A stretch of 7,496 nt of DNA from Eubacteriales bacterium (GCA_028703645.1 JAQVML010000052.1:1-7496); one strand, 5' to 3'. Positions 1-6,174 are shown, counted from the stretch's first letter. Notes: generated by a model from the sequence alone, not told the origin. Numbers and translations are program-made.

Positions 1-442
1 CGAGATTGCAAACGCCGTCATCTGCCACGTTACCGGCTATGCGCTCTGGACGGTTTCGCCGGAGAGCACGAGCTATATCCTACTCATCGGCGTGAGCTGG
101 GAACTCTCGATGATGTTCGCCGTCGCAGGCTTTACCTCCAAGCTCTTGCCCGCCGACAAGAACATGAAGATGTTCGGCGTCAACAATCGTATCGTGTTTG
201 CCATCGGCAGCGCGCTGTTCTTCTCGCTGGTGGAGGTTTTCCTCGCCTCCACGCCCGCGTTTATCTGGGTCTACAAATGGTGGGGCGCGATTCCCGTGTT
301 CATCACGACCTATATCCCGTTCTTCCTCGCGAGCTACCTGATCTACGACAAGGAGCCTAAAACGCAAAAGAAGTGGATCCTCTCGCTGGCGGGCCTCAAC
401 ATCGTGCTGCTCGCGGTGCTGATTCCACTCGGGATTATCTAA
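1..442 (+). CDS. Unrecognised integral membrane protein, C-terminal part (5' truncated)
   Basis: The frame is open from base 2 to a TAA stop at 440-442, giving about 146 residues with no start in view, so the gene begins upstream of the window; a GTG at 92 is only an internal codon, because the hydrophobic protein sequence continues unbroken before it. About four membrane segments are visible: one around YILLIGVSWELSMMFAVAGF, one around RIVFAIGSALFFSLVEVFLA, a Trp/Pro/Tyr-rich segment (VYKWWGAIPVFITTYIPFF) and a final segment ending in LAVLIPLGII. Short charged loops (LLPADKNMKMFG, YDKEPKTQKK) separate them. I do not recognise a family and see no catalytic motif, so function is unassigned. 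The gene converges on the minus-strand DUF4180 gene, with a shared hairpin between them. Confidence 0.8.
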   Translation, partial: EIANAVICHVTGYALWTVSPESTSYILLIGVSWELSMMFAVAGFTSKLLPADKNMKMFGVNNRIVFAIGSALFFSLVEVFLASTPAFIWVYKWWGAIPVFITTYIPFFLASYLIYDKEPKTQKKWILSLAGLNIVLLAVLIPLGII

Positions 443-462
443 GCTTATTTCGGATTTACTGC

Positions 463-476
463 GTGCGGACGCGCAC
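463..476. other. Small inverted repeat upstream of the terminator
   Basis: GTGCG (463-467) and CGCAC (472-476) form a 5-bp stem around a GACG loop, just before the main terminator hairpin. There is no T-run after it, so it is not a terminator by itself; it may simply add structure to the 3' end of the membrane-protein transcript. Confidence 0.3.
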
Positions 477-480
477 AAAG

Positions 481-508
481 AGCCGTGCCTTCGGGTGCGG
501 CTTTTATT
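481..508. terminator. Rho-independent terminator between convergent genes
   Basis: AGCCGTGCC (481-489) pairs with GGTGCGGCT (494-502), with two G-T wobbles, around a stable TTCG tetraloop. It is followed on the plus strand by TTTATTT, a good terminator for the membrane protein gene. On the minus strand the same hairpin lies immediately after the DUF4180 stop codon (504-506) and is followed by only a weak T-run (CTCTTTGT), so it may also act, less efficiently, for that operon. Confidence 0.8.
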
Positions 509-872
509 TCGCGCGCGAGAGCTTCTCGATTGCCTCCTGATTTGTCCCGACAAAGAACACGTGGCTGCCGTTGTTGCTTTCGTAGATGAAGTCTCTTAGC
601 GGCTTACTCGTGTACCCCGAAAAATCCCCGACGATGGCAAGCTTCATTTGATAGTTCACAAACTTTTGCAGGATGTCACCCGCAAGTCCGCTGCTGAGCA
701 CAAAGAAGCGCTCATCCAGCGCGGATTTGGGCAATATCACGCAATCTGCGCCCGTTTCGTATCGTACGGTCGCCATCAAGTCCAGCGCGGACTGCACGTC
801 GGTGATCAGCGCTTCTTCGGTTTCAATTTGTGCGATGACGACGTCACCTCGCTCCAATTGTTTGATGTTCAT
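504..872 (-). CDS. DUF4180 domain-containing protein
   Basis: This is a 122-residue soluble protein, starting at ATG 872 with a GGAGG at 880-884 seven bases upstream. The open frame continues further upstream to 1154, but that part is antiphase to the pseudouridine synthase gene and is not real. Recognisable features of the DUF4180 family are the central SGLAGDILQKF (residues 61-71), the NYQMKLAIVGDFSGYTSK stretch (73-90), LRDFIYESN (92-100) and a C-terminal FFVGTNQEAIEKL (106-118). The domain fills the whole protein, and no signal peptide or membrane segment is present. The family's molecular function is unknown to me. Its start codon overlaps the stop of the upstream pseudouridine synthase gene (ATGA), so the two are probably translationally coupled and co-transcribed. 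Whether they share a function is not shown. Confidence 0.88.
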   Translation of the reverse strand: MNIKQLERGDVVIAQIETEEALITDVQSALDLMATVRYETGADCVILPKSALDERFFVLSSGLAGDILQKFVNYQMKLAIVGDFSGYTSKPLRDFIYESNNGSHVFFVGTNQEAIEKLSRAK

Positions 873-1774
873 CGGTCTTCCTCCCAGTCGGTTGGTAGCT
901 CGATCAGCCGCCGCATGTCCTCCGGCAACTCCGCCGTCAGGTGGATTCGCTCGCCCGTAATCGGGTGCGTCAGCGTCAGTTCGTAGGAGTGCAACGCGGG
1001 CCGCGCGATGAGCGCGCGATCCTCCGCGCCGTAGAGCCAGTCCCCCGCGAGCGGATAGCCGATCGCAGACATGTGGAGGCGCAGTTGATGCGTCCGCCCC
1101 GTCTGCGGAACGAGGCGCAGTAGCGTAAAGCGCTCGTTGGTCGCGAGGGTACAATACTCCGTTTTCGCGCTCTGTCCTTGCGGCACAATCGCGCGCTGAT
1201 AGGTGGAGCCTTCCGCCATGCCAATCGGCAGCTCGATCACGCCATCCGGCGGCGCAACGCTGCCCACCGCGATGCCGAGATAGACGCGCGCATAATCCGC
1301 CGAATGCATCTGCCGCCGCAGTCGCTCATGCAGATACCCGCTCTTGGCAAATGTCATGAGTCCGGAGGTTCCGCGATCCAGCCTACTGACCGGATGCGGA
1401 TGGATGCCGCCGCCGAGATGGCAGCAGACCGCGTTTTCGAGCGTGAGCTCCTCCGGATCGCGCGTGCTTTGATGCACGGCAATCCCCGCGGGTTTGTCGA
1501 TGATCAGCAGGTCTTCGTCCTCATACGCAATGTTGAGCGGGTACGCCATCGGCACGATGTGATCGTCCGGCAGGTCGCCGATTTCAATCGACAGCACATC
1601 TCCCGCCTTGACCCTGGCGGTCACATAGCAGCGCGCGCCGCCAAGCAAAATGCCCTTCTCGCGGCGTTTCAGGCGGGAAATATGCGACGCCGAGCAGGCG
1701 AATTCACGCCGCAGGATGCTCAGAACCGTGCGGCCTTCGTCCGCCATCGTTGCGGTATACGTCAACGTGCGCAT
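869..1774 (-). CDS. RluA-family RNA pseudouridine synthase
   Basis: This 301-residue protein is predicted to convert specific uridines in rRNA or tRNA to pseudouridine. An S4-like RNA-binding region covers roughly residues 13-66. The catalytic domain then begins around YEDEDLLIIDKPAG (84-97). The signature motif HPVSRLDRGTSG (127-138) carries the expected catalytic aspartate, D133. The conserved Lys-Thr-x-Tyr segment is at 204-207, and TGRTHQLRLHM (225-235) is the other family hallmark. Length is normal for RluA/RluD-type enzymes and all motifs look intact. The start at ATG 1774 is supported by an AGGAGGG site about seven bases upstream (1782-1788). It is the first gene of a two-gene unit with DUF4180, sharing a 4-nt ATGA overlap. 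The target uridine cannot be told from sequence; this family has many paralogues in Firmicutes, so no gene symbol is given. Confidence 0.95.
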   Translation of the reverse strand: MRTLTYTATMADEGRTVLSILRREFACSASHISRLKRREKGILLGGARCYVTARVKAGDVLSIEIGDLPDDHIVPMAYPLNIAYEDEDLLIIDKPAGIAVHQSTRDPEELTLENAVCCHLGGGIHPHPVSRLDRGTSGLMTFAKSGYLHERLRRQMHSADYARVYLGIAVGSVAPPDGVIELPIGMAEGSTYQRAIVPQGQSAKTEYCTLATNERFTLLRLVPQTGRTHQLRLHMSAIGYPLAGDWLYGAEDRALIARPALHSYELTLTHPITGERIHLTAELPEDMRRLIELPTDWEEDR

Positions 1775-1812
1775 TCGTCTTCCCTCCTGCTTCTTTCGCC
1801 GTTATTTGCTTC

Positions 1813-1841
1813 ACTTTACCCCAAGCGAATGAAAAACGCAA
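1813..1841 (-). promoter_or_regulatory. Possible promoter of the pseudouridine synthase operon
   Basis: Read on the minus strand, TTGCGT (1836-1841) and TAAAGT (1813-1818) are separated by 17 bp, about 40 bp upstream of the start codon. Each box matches the sigma-A consensus only partly (3/6 and 4/6), so this is a tentative call based mainly on spacing and position. Confidence 0.35.
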
Positions 1842-1892
1842 CGTGGCGATCGGCGGAATTGTTGCTTTTTTGCGTCATATTCACAAATTGCC

Positions 1893-1921
1893 TTTTAAGA
1901 TTGAATTGCATCCGTTATACT
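1893..1921 (+). promoter_or_regulatory. Promoter of the thioredoxin gene
   Basis: A good -10 box, TATACT, lies at 1916-1921. The best -35 at proper spacing is a weak TTTTAA at 1893-1898, 17 bp upstream; a nicer-looking TTGCCT at 1888-1893 is 22 bp away, too far. Predicted transcription starts near 1928, giving a 5' leader of about 50 nt that opens with a stem-loop. Confidence 0.55.
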
Positions 1922-1929
1922 AGAAACAG

Positions 1930-1948
1930 GGATACGAAAACCGTATCC
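1930..1948 (+). promoter_or_regulatory. Perfect inverted repeat at the predicted 5' end of thioredoxin mRNA
   Basis: GGATACG (1930-1936) and CGTATCC (1942-1948) form a perfect 7-bp stem with an AAAAC loop. It lies directly downstream of the -10 box, at or within a base or two of the predicted transcription start. It could be a 5'-terminal stem-loop that protects the mRNA, or, as DNA, an operator for a dimeric repressor. The sequence does not distinguish these. Confidence 0.5.
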
Positions 1949-1978
1949 GTCATGAATATGAATGAAGGAGTGGTCACA

Positions 1979-2290
1979 ATGGCTGTTGTCAATATCACCA
2001 ACGCGAATTTTAAAGAAGAGATTCTGGAGAGCGACAAGAAAGTTCTCGTCGATTTCTGGGCACCGTGGTGCGGCCCCTGCCGCATGGTTTCTCCCATCGT
2101 AGAAGAGATCGCGGAGGAAAACGCCGCCATCAAGGTCGCGAAGATCAACATCGATGAGCAGCCGCAGCTCGCGAGCCAATATGGCGTAATGAGCATTCCC
2201 ACGCTGATGGTGTTTGAAAGCGGCGACATGGTCAACAAAGCCGTCGGCGCGCGCAACAAGTCCTTTATCCTGCAAATGCTCGAAGGCTGA
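1979..2290 (+). CDS. trxA: Thioredoxin
   Basis: This 103-residue protein is a canonical single-domain thioredoxin, the cytoplasmic dithiol reductant that reduces protein disulfides and is itself recycled by thioredoxin reductase. The active site WCGPC is at residues 30-34 (C31, C34), preceded by LVDFWAP, and the conserved cis-proline P74 sits in SIPTLMVF. Length is exactly typical and no targeting signal is present. The frame is open far upstream, but that part is antisense to the pseudouridine synthase gene. ATG 1979 is chosen because AAGGAG (1965-1970) ends eight bases before it and the family's N-terminus fits; GTG 1970 in the same frame overlaps the ribosome site. The gene has its own promoter and a strong terminator, so it is monocistronic. 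No reductase gene is next to it. The symbol is by family; paralogues may exist in the genome. Confidence 0.95.
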   Translation: MAVVNITNANFKEEILESDKKVLVDFWAPWCGPCRMVSPIVEEIAEENAAIKVAKINIDEQPQLASQYGVMSIPTLMVFESGDMVNKAVGARNKSFILQMLEG

Positions 2291-2297
2291 TTGTTTG

Positions 2298-2338
2298 AAT
2301 CAAAGACTCCCCGCGCTGCCGCGCGGGGAGTCTTGATT
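2298..2338. terminator. Strong bidirectional terminator between thioredoxin and mgtC-like gene
   Basis: A perfect 14-bp stem, AAGACTCCCCGCGC (2303-2316) with GCGCGGGGAGTCTT (2321-2334), closes on a TGCC loop. Allowing one bulged A, the stem extends through AATCA/TGATT to 2298-2338. It sits eight bases after the thioredoxin stop and about 40 bases after the stop of the convergent gene. T-runs are short on both sides, but the hairpin is very stable and is placed to stop transcription in both directions. Confidence 0.85.
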
Positions 2339-2378
2339 TGCAGTCAATTCGTTTCCAAAGGAGCCTGCGGAGCAGTTT

Positions 2379-3068
2379 TTACTCATACACCGATTCGACG
2401 GAGGCAACGCCGTCAATGCGGGAGAGTCCCTCCATCAAGGGAGCTAGATTGTCGCGATCCGGCAGCGTGAGATGCGCGTAGACATGCCGCTTGAGGTTCT
2501 TGGTGTCAATGGCGAAGCTGAACTCGTCAATCACGCAGCCCATGCGCTCCAAGTCTTCCTGTAGTTTCACGATCGTCTGTCCTTCCATAGAGAGCACAAT
2601 CTGCAACACAAGGCGGTTCGCTTTCTTTCTGCGGCTGTGCGCCATGGTGCGCAGCACGCGCAGCACGATGAGAATCAATATCGTGGTTGCAGCCGCAAGC
2701 ATGTAGTTTCCGCACCCCGCGGCGAGACCCACACAAGACACACACCATAGGCTGCTCGCGGTCGTCAGCCCGCGCACGGAGATGCCCTCTTTGATGATGG
2801 TACCCGCGCAAAGGAAACCGATTCCGCTGACCACCTGCGCGCCGATACGCGCGGGATCAATACTCGAATTCGGGTATTGCGACATTAAAAACTCGCCGCA
2901 ACACATCACAAGCGCCGCGCCGATGGCGACGAGGATATGCGTGCGCATACCGGCGTTTCGCTGCACATGCTCGCGCTCATAGCCGATCACACCCGCAAGC
3001 ACCGCGGCCAGCGCCACGCGACCCAGCATGGAAAGCGATTGCATCCAGTCAAAGGAGAAATGAAACAT
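2379..3068 (-). CDS. MgtC/SapB-family membrane protein
   Basis: The 229-residue protein carries the MgtC/SapB signature. An N-terminal membrane domain of about five segments (roughly residues 13-142) contains GYEREHVQRNAGMRTHILVAIG (split by eye at 29-50), DPARIGAQVVSGIGFL (71-86) and VRGLTTASSLW (98-108). A soluble C-terminal domain, about residues 150-229, resembles the ACT-like tail found in longer MgtC proteins. In the usual GFLGAGT motif the second Gly is Cys here (C87). In Salmonella and Mycobacterium MgtC is linked to growth at low magnesium and inside macrophages and to inhibition of the F-type ATPase; in free-living Firmicutes the role of such homologues is mostly unknown. ATG 3068 is supported by AAAGGAG at 3078-3084. 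The gene is alone on its strand, with its own promoter and a structured leader. Confidence 0.92.
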   Translation of the reverse strand: MFHFSFDWMQSLSMLGRVALAAVLAGVIGYEREHVQRNAGMRTHILVAIGAALVMCCGEFLMSQYPNSSIDPARIGAQVVSGIGFLCAGTIIKEGISVRGLTTASSLWCVSCVGLAAGCGNYMLAAATTILILIVLRVLRTMAHSRRKKANRLVLQIVLSMEGQTIVKLQEDLERMGCVIDEFSFAIDTKNLKRHVYAHLTLPDRDNLAPLMEGLSRIDGVASVESVYE

Positions 3069-3097
3069 AGCGATTCGCTCCTTTCAAAGTGATAAAC

Positions 3098-3128
3098 CCG
3101 GATTTGAAACCGGAATTGTAAAATCCGG
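3098..3128 (-). promoter_or_regulatory. Inverted and direct repeats in the leader of the mgtC-like gene
   Basis: CCGGATTT (3098-3105) and AAATCCGG (3121-3128) form a perfect 8-bp stem with a 15-base loop. A further CCGGA within the loop (3110-3114) makes an imperfect 12-base direct repeat with the first arm. The element lies in the predicted 5' untranslated region, about 30 bases upstream of the start codon and 15 bases from the ribosome binding site. It could be an mRNA regulatory stem or a DNA operator; there is no T-run, so it is not a simple terminator. Confidence 0.5.
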
Positions 3129-3151
3129 ATCAAGTGCGTTTGTACCCGTAT

Positions 3152-3179
3152 ATTATACACACCATTTTCGCTTCAGCAA
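3152..3179 (-). promoter_or_regulatory. Promoter of the mgtC-like gene
   Basis: On the minus strand a perfect -10 box TATAAT (3152-3157) follows a weaker -35 TTGCTG (3174-3179) with a 16-bp spacer. A run of seven T (3188-3194, minus strand) just upstream of the -35 box could act as an UP element. Transcription is predicted to start near 3145, leaving a leader of about 75 nt. Confidence 0.7.
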
Positions 3180-3185
3180 CAATTC

Positions 3186-3286
3186 GCAAAAAAATGAGCG
3201 GTTCTGAATTGAATCATGCAAAAAAACTGACGGATTGACGGTAAATCGCTCAAAATAATCGCAGTCTGCGGAATAACTCGAAAAAA
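3186..3286. other. A-tracts at about 31-bp spacing in the divergent intergenic region
   Basis: A-runs lie at 3188-3194 (A7), 3220-3226 (A7), 3252-3255 (A4) and 3281-3286 (A6). Their centres are 30 to 32 bp apart, close to three helical turns. The first two share the longer repeat GC-A7. Such phasing can bend DNA. The region lies between the mgtC-like promoter and the HD-GYP gene promoter. No gene or small open frame with a ribosome site was seen between 3069 and 3422. Confidence 0.4.
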
Positions 3287-3308
3287 TCAATCAACCGGAT
3301 CGCTGAAT

Positions 3309-3321
3309 CGGAAGCTTTCCG
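3309..3321. promoter_or_regulatory. Short palindrome upstream of the HD-GYP gene promoter
   Basis: CGGAA (3309-3313) and TTCCG (3317-3321) form an inverted repeat about 33 bp upstream of the -35 box. It could be an activator site, but it is short and may be chance. Confidence 0.25.
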
Positions 3322-3353
3322 TTCGATTTCGGATAAAACCGTCATATCGTGCA

Positions 3354-3382
3354 TTGACATGGTTTTTATCCGCTCATAAAAT
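3354..3382 (+). promoter_or_regulatory. Near-consensus sigma-A promoter of the PAS/HD-GYP gene
   Basis: A perfect -35 box TTGACA (3354-3359) is separated by exactly 17 bp from TAAAAT (3377-3382), which matches the -10 consensus at five of six positions. Transcription should start near 3389-3391. The promoter lies in the upstream part of the long open frame, so codons before about 3390 are not in the mRNA. This rules out TTG 3354 and ATG 3381 as starts and points to ATG 3423. Confidence 0.85.
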
Positions 3383-3422
3383 GGAGAATAGGATTTTACA
3401 TGATTCGGATGAGGTAGTGGGA

Positions 3423-5978
3423 ATGAAGAAAACGGATCGATCTACGGATGACCTCTCGAAAGACGCGTTTTTTCAAACCGTCTTTCAAGCCAGTCCTGAT
3501 GCCGCAGTCTTAACCAGAGTATGCGACGGCAAGATCATACATGTCAACGATGGCTTTTGCCGCGTCACAGGATACACGCAGGAAGAAGTGATCGGCAAGA
3601 CAACGCTTGAGCTCGCGCTCTATGAAAACCCATCCGATCGCAACAAGTTTTTAAATCACTTGAAGGAACACTCCACCCTCGAACCACGCACCTGTTTCTT
3701 TCGGCGCAAGAATGGTGTCTACAACGAGGGGCTTGTATCGGCGAGGTCGTTTTGCTCGCAAGGCATCGAATACGTTTGTGTCAGCATTCGGGATGTCACG
3801 GAGCAGCAGCGCATTGACCAGGAAAATAACGCGCGCGCAGAGGAGCTCAACCGTCTGTTTGAGTCGATGTCTCAAGGCGTTTTGTATCAGGATATCCAGG
3901 GAAATATTCTCTGCGTCAACCCCGCCGCAGAGCGAATCTTTGGTCTGCCTGCGGGCGAGATGCAAAAGCGTTCGTCCCGTTCGGCAGAATGGAAACTCGT
4001 TCGGGAAGACGGCTCCGTCTTGCCCGTAGAAGAGTATCCGTCCTCGATTGCGCTGCGCACCGGAAAACCGTTCGGCCCATACACACTCGGCGTTTCTCAT
4101 GCGCAAAAAAAAGAGTACATCTGGACCTCCGTCACCGCAACACCGCTTTTTCACGATGGCGAAAAAACACCGTTTCAAGTTTATGTCATCATGGAAGATA
4201 TTTCCGCCCAGCGAAAGGCGCAGCAGGATTATCAGTTGTTATTTCAGAAAATGGTGGATGCGTTTGCGCTCCATGAAATCATCACCGATTCGAAAGGCCG
4301 ACCAAAGGATTACCGGTTCTTAGCTGTAAACCCCGCCTTTGAGAAGTTGACCGGACTTTGCGCAGACGATTTAATCGGAAAAACCGTTCTGGATATTTTG
4401 CCGGAGACGGAATCCTATTGGATCAACATCTATGGAAATGTTGCCGCTACGGGAGAGTCCGTCACCTTTCAAAACTATTCTGTTTCGCTCAAGAAGCACT
4501 TCAGTGTAACGGCATATCGCACGGAACCCATGCAATTTGCATGCACGTTTACCGATATCACCAATCAAATTCAATATCAGCAGGAAACGCAAAAGGCACA
4601 GGAGGAGATCAGGCGCCTCGCACACATCTGCGACGTTGCGCCGAGCTCGATCATAGTCGTTGAAGAGTCCGGAAAGATTCTCTACGTAAACGACTATGCG
4701 GCACAGCTGCACGGATATTCCAAAGAGGAACTGCGAAAAAAATGGATCTACGATTTATCCATGGGCTCGACCGATGCGTCGGTTCGAGAGAAGTTTCATC
4801 TGGCGCACGAAGTCGGAGAACTCGTCATCAAGAAGACGGTGCTGGGTCAAAACGGAACGCAGATTCCCCTTTTGATCAACGCGAAACCGATCGAATGGGA
4901 CGGACAACCGGCAATTCTAAGCATCGGCACCGACCTAACCGAGCAGTTGAAAACGGAAAAAACCTTGCGGATCAGTTTAGCGCAGAACCGCAGAATTCTG
5001 GAAAATCTACAAGACGGATTCTTTCAGGTGAATATGGACGGGGAATTCATTCTGGTCAATCCCCGCATGGCGCAGATATTCGGTTATGATTCTGTTGAGG
5101 ATATGCTTCAGGTAAACATTCAGTTGATGTACACCGATCCCGAGGAACGCGCAAAGTTGTTGGTCAAGCTCGCGGCAACCGGAAGTCTAAAGAGTCAAGC
5201 CTGTCTGGTGCGGCGAAAAGACGGGTCTCTGATCTGGATCTCCATGAACGCGCAATATTTAAGAAACGAAGCGGGCGAAATCATCGGAACCGAGGGATTG
5301 ATTCGCGACATCAACGAACGCAGAAAATTAGAACAGGAGTTGCAGCGTCAGCACGCCGCGCTGATTGCAACCAACGAAGTACTCATCAAACGCCTTGAGC
5401 AGTCCATCAACGCCATCTCCAAGATGGGCGAACTGCGGGATGCTTACACAGCGGGTCACCAGCGCCGCGTGCAGCAGCTCGCTTGCGAAATCGGTCAGCG
5501 CTGTGGCATGACGCAGGAATCCATCGTCAATCTATCCTATGGTGCGCTGATTCACGACATCGGAAAAATCTACATCGCTTCGGATATTCTCAACAAACCC
5601 GGCAAGATCACCAATCTGGAATACCAAATTTTGCAAACGCACGCGGAATACAGCTATAACATCGTGCGTGAAATGGATTTGCCGCAGGAGATATTGACCA
5701 TGGTGCTGCAGCATCACGAACGTCTTGATGGCTCCGGTTATCCCAATAAAATTCAGGGCGATGAGATCATTCTCGAAAGCCGCATCCTCGCCGTATCCGA
5801 TGTTGTCGAGGCGATGACGTCCCATCGGCCCTATCGCCCCGCGCTTGGCATCGACGCGGCGCTTGCCGAAATCGAATCGGGCAAGGGCACAAAGTACGAC
5901 GCGAACGTGGTCGATATCTGCATCTCTCTTTTCCGTGAACAGGGGTTTGTTTTCGCGCTGGAACAAGATCAGTATTAA
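3423..5978 (+). CDS. Multi-PAS sensor protein with HD-GYP phosphodiesterase domain
   Basis: This 851-residue soluble protein has about five tandem PAS domains (roughly residues 13-125, 140-262, 268-380, 396-510 and 520-636), several with the VNxxxxxxxGY-type core (VNDGFCRVTGY, VNPAFEKLTGL, VNDYAAQLHGY, VNPRMAQIFGY). A short helical linker (636-662) leads to an HD-GYP domain (about 664-842). Visible active-site features are H679, H711-D712 in HDIGK, H740, the HH pair 764-765, GSGYP (770-774) and D793 in SDVVEAMTSHRPYRP. The family hydrolyses cyclic di-GMP, or in some members 3'3'-cGAMP; which one applies here is unknown. No membrane segment, signal peptide or GGDEF domain is present, so it should sense cytoplasmic signals. 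ATG 3423 has GAGG (3411-3414) eight bases upstream, and the promoter position excludes earlier starts. It is followed by its own terminator. Ligands of the PAS domains (haem, flavin, small molecules) cannot be read from the sequence. Confidence 0.93.
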   Translation: MKKTDRSTDDLSKDAFFQTVFQASPDAAVLTRVCDGKIIHVNDGFCRVTGYTQEEVIGKTTLELALYENPSDRNKFLNHLKEHSTLEPRTCFFRRKNGVYNEGLVSARSFCSQGIEYVCVSIRDVTEQQRIDQENNARAEELNRLFESMSQGVLYQDIQGNILCVNPAAERIFGLPAGEMQKRSSRSAEWKLVREDGSVLPVEEYPSSIALRTGKPFGPYTLGVSHAQKKEYIWTSVTATPLFHDGEKTPFQVYVIMEDISAQRKAQQDYQLLFQKMVDAFALHEIITDSKGRPKDYRFLAVNPAFEKLTGLCADDLIGKTVLDILPETESYWINIYGNVAATGESVTFQNYSVSLKKHFSVTAYRTEPMQFACTFTDITNQIQYQQETQKAQEEIRRLAHICDVAPSSIIVVEESGKILYVNDYAAQLHGYSKEELRKKWIYDLSMGSTDASVREKFHLAHEVGELVIKKTVLGQNGTQIPLLINAKPIEWDGQPAILSIGTDLTEQLKTEKTLRISLAQNRRILENLQDGFFQVNMDGEFILVNPRMAQIFGYDSVEDMLQVNIQLMYTDPEERAKLLVKLAATGSLKSQACLVRRKDGSLIWISMNAQYLRNEAGEIIGTEGLIRDINERRKLEQELQRQHAALIATNEVLIKRLEQSINAISKMGELRDAYTAGHQRRVQQLACEIGQRCGMTQESIVNLSYGALIHDIGKIYIASDILNKPGKITNLEYQILQTHAEYSYNIVREMDLPQEILTMVLQHHERLDGSGYPNKIQGDEIILESRILAVSDVVEAMTSHRPYRPALGIDAALAEIESGKGTKYDANVVDICISLFREQGFVFALEQDQY

Positions 5979-6044
5979 CTTAGCGCGCGCGATTGCGTCG
6001 TTGACGAAACGCCACGCGAAAATTTAATATTCCAAGGCACAATC

Positions 6045-6077
6045 GTCCGGAGGCAACAACCCTTCGGACTATTTTTA
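6045..6077 (+). terminator. Rho-independent terminator of the PAS/HD-GYP gene
   Basis: GTCCGGAGG (6045-6053) pairs with CCTTCGGAC (6061-6069), with one G-T wobble, around a 7-base loop, and is followed by TATTTTTA. It lies 66 bases after the stop codon and separates this gene from the two-component operon. Confidence 0.88.
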
Positions 6078-6131
6078 TGCACTAGTGCCGTTTATTTGAG
6101 TTCAAAATCGCATTTCTCATGCAATCTTCAT

Positions 6132-6159
6132 TTGAAACACGCAAAAATGCGGATATAAT
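6132..6159 (+). promoter_or_regulatory. Promoter of the two-component operon
   Basis: TTGAAA (6132-6137; five of six) and a perfect TATAAT (6154-6159) are separated by 16 bp. The spacer contains an inverted repeat, CGCA-AAAA-TGCG (6140-6151). Transcription should start near 6166, so an upstream in-frame ATG at 6119 is not transcribed and cannot be the regulator's start. Confidence 0.85.
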
Positions 6160-6174
6160 GAAATTGTATTCCCC

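Noticed and set aside
80..553. 157-residue minus-strand open frame opposite the membrane protein gene
   Set aside because: It is rich in Arg, Glu and His with no domain pattern, and lies opposite a clearly hydrophobic coding sequence, so it looks like a shadow frame.
873..1154. Upstream extension of the DUF4180 open frame
   Set aside because: It runs out of phase through the well-supported pseudouridine synthase gene, has low-complexity Ala/Arg-rich sequence, and a proper ribosome site sits right before ATG 872.
1178..1978. Upstream extension of the thioredoxin frame, giving a 370-residue protein
   Set aside because: It is antisense to the pseudouridine synthase gene and crosses the thioredoxin promoter; the thioredoxin domain is complete from ATG 1979.
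2360..2380. CTGC-GGA-GCAG followed by TTTTT as a plus-strand terminator
   Set aside because: The stem is only 4 bp, and a much stronger hairpin already ends the thioredoxin transcript at 2298-2338.
3235..3261. TTGACG as a second -35 box for the HD-GYP gene
   Set aside because: No acceptable -10 box lies 16 to 18 bp downstream; the TTGACA/TAAAAT pair at 3354-3382 is far better.
3651..4178. Minus-strand open frame inside the PAS/HD-GYP gene
   Set aside because: It is opposite well-recognised PAS domains, lacks a convincing ribosome site and shows no domain pattern.
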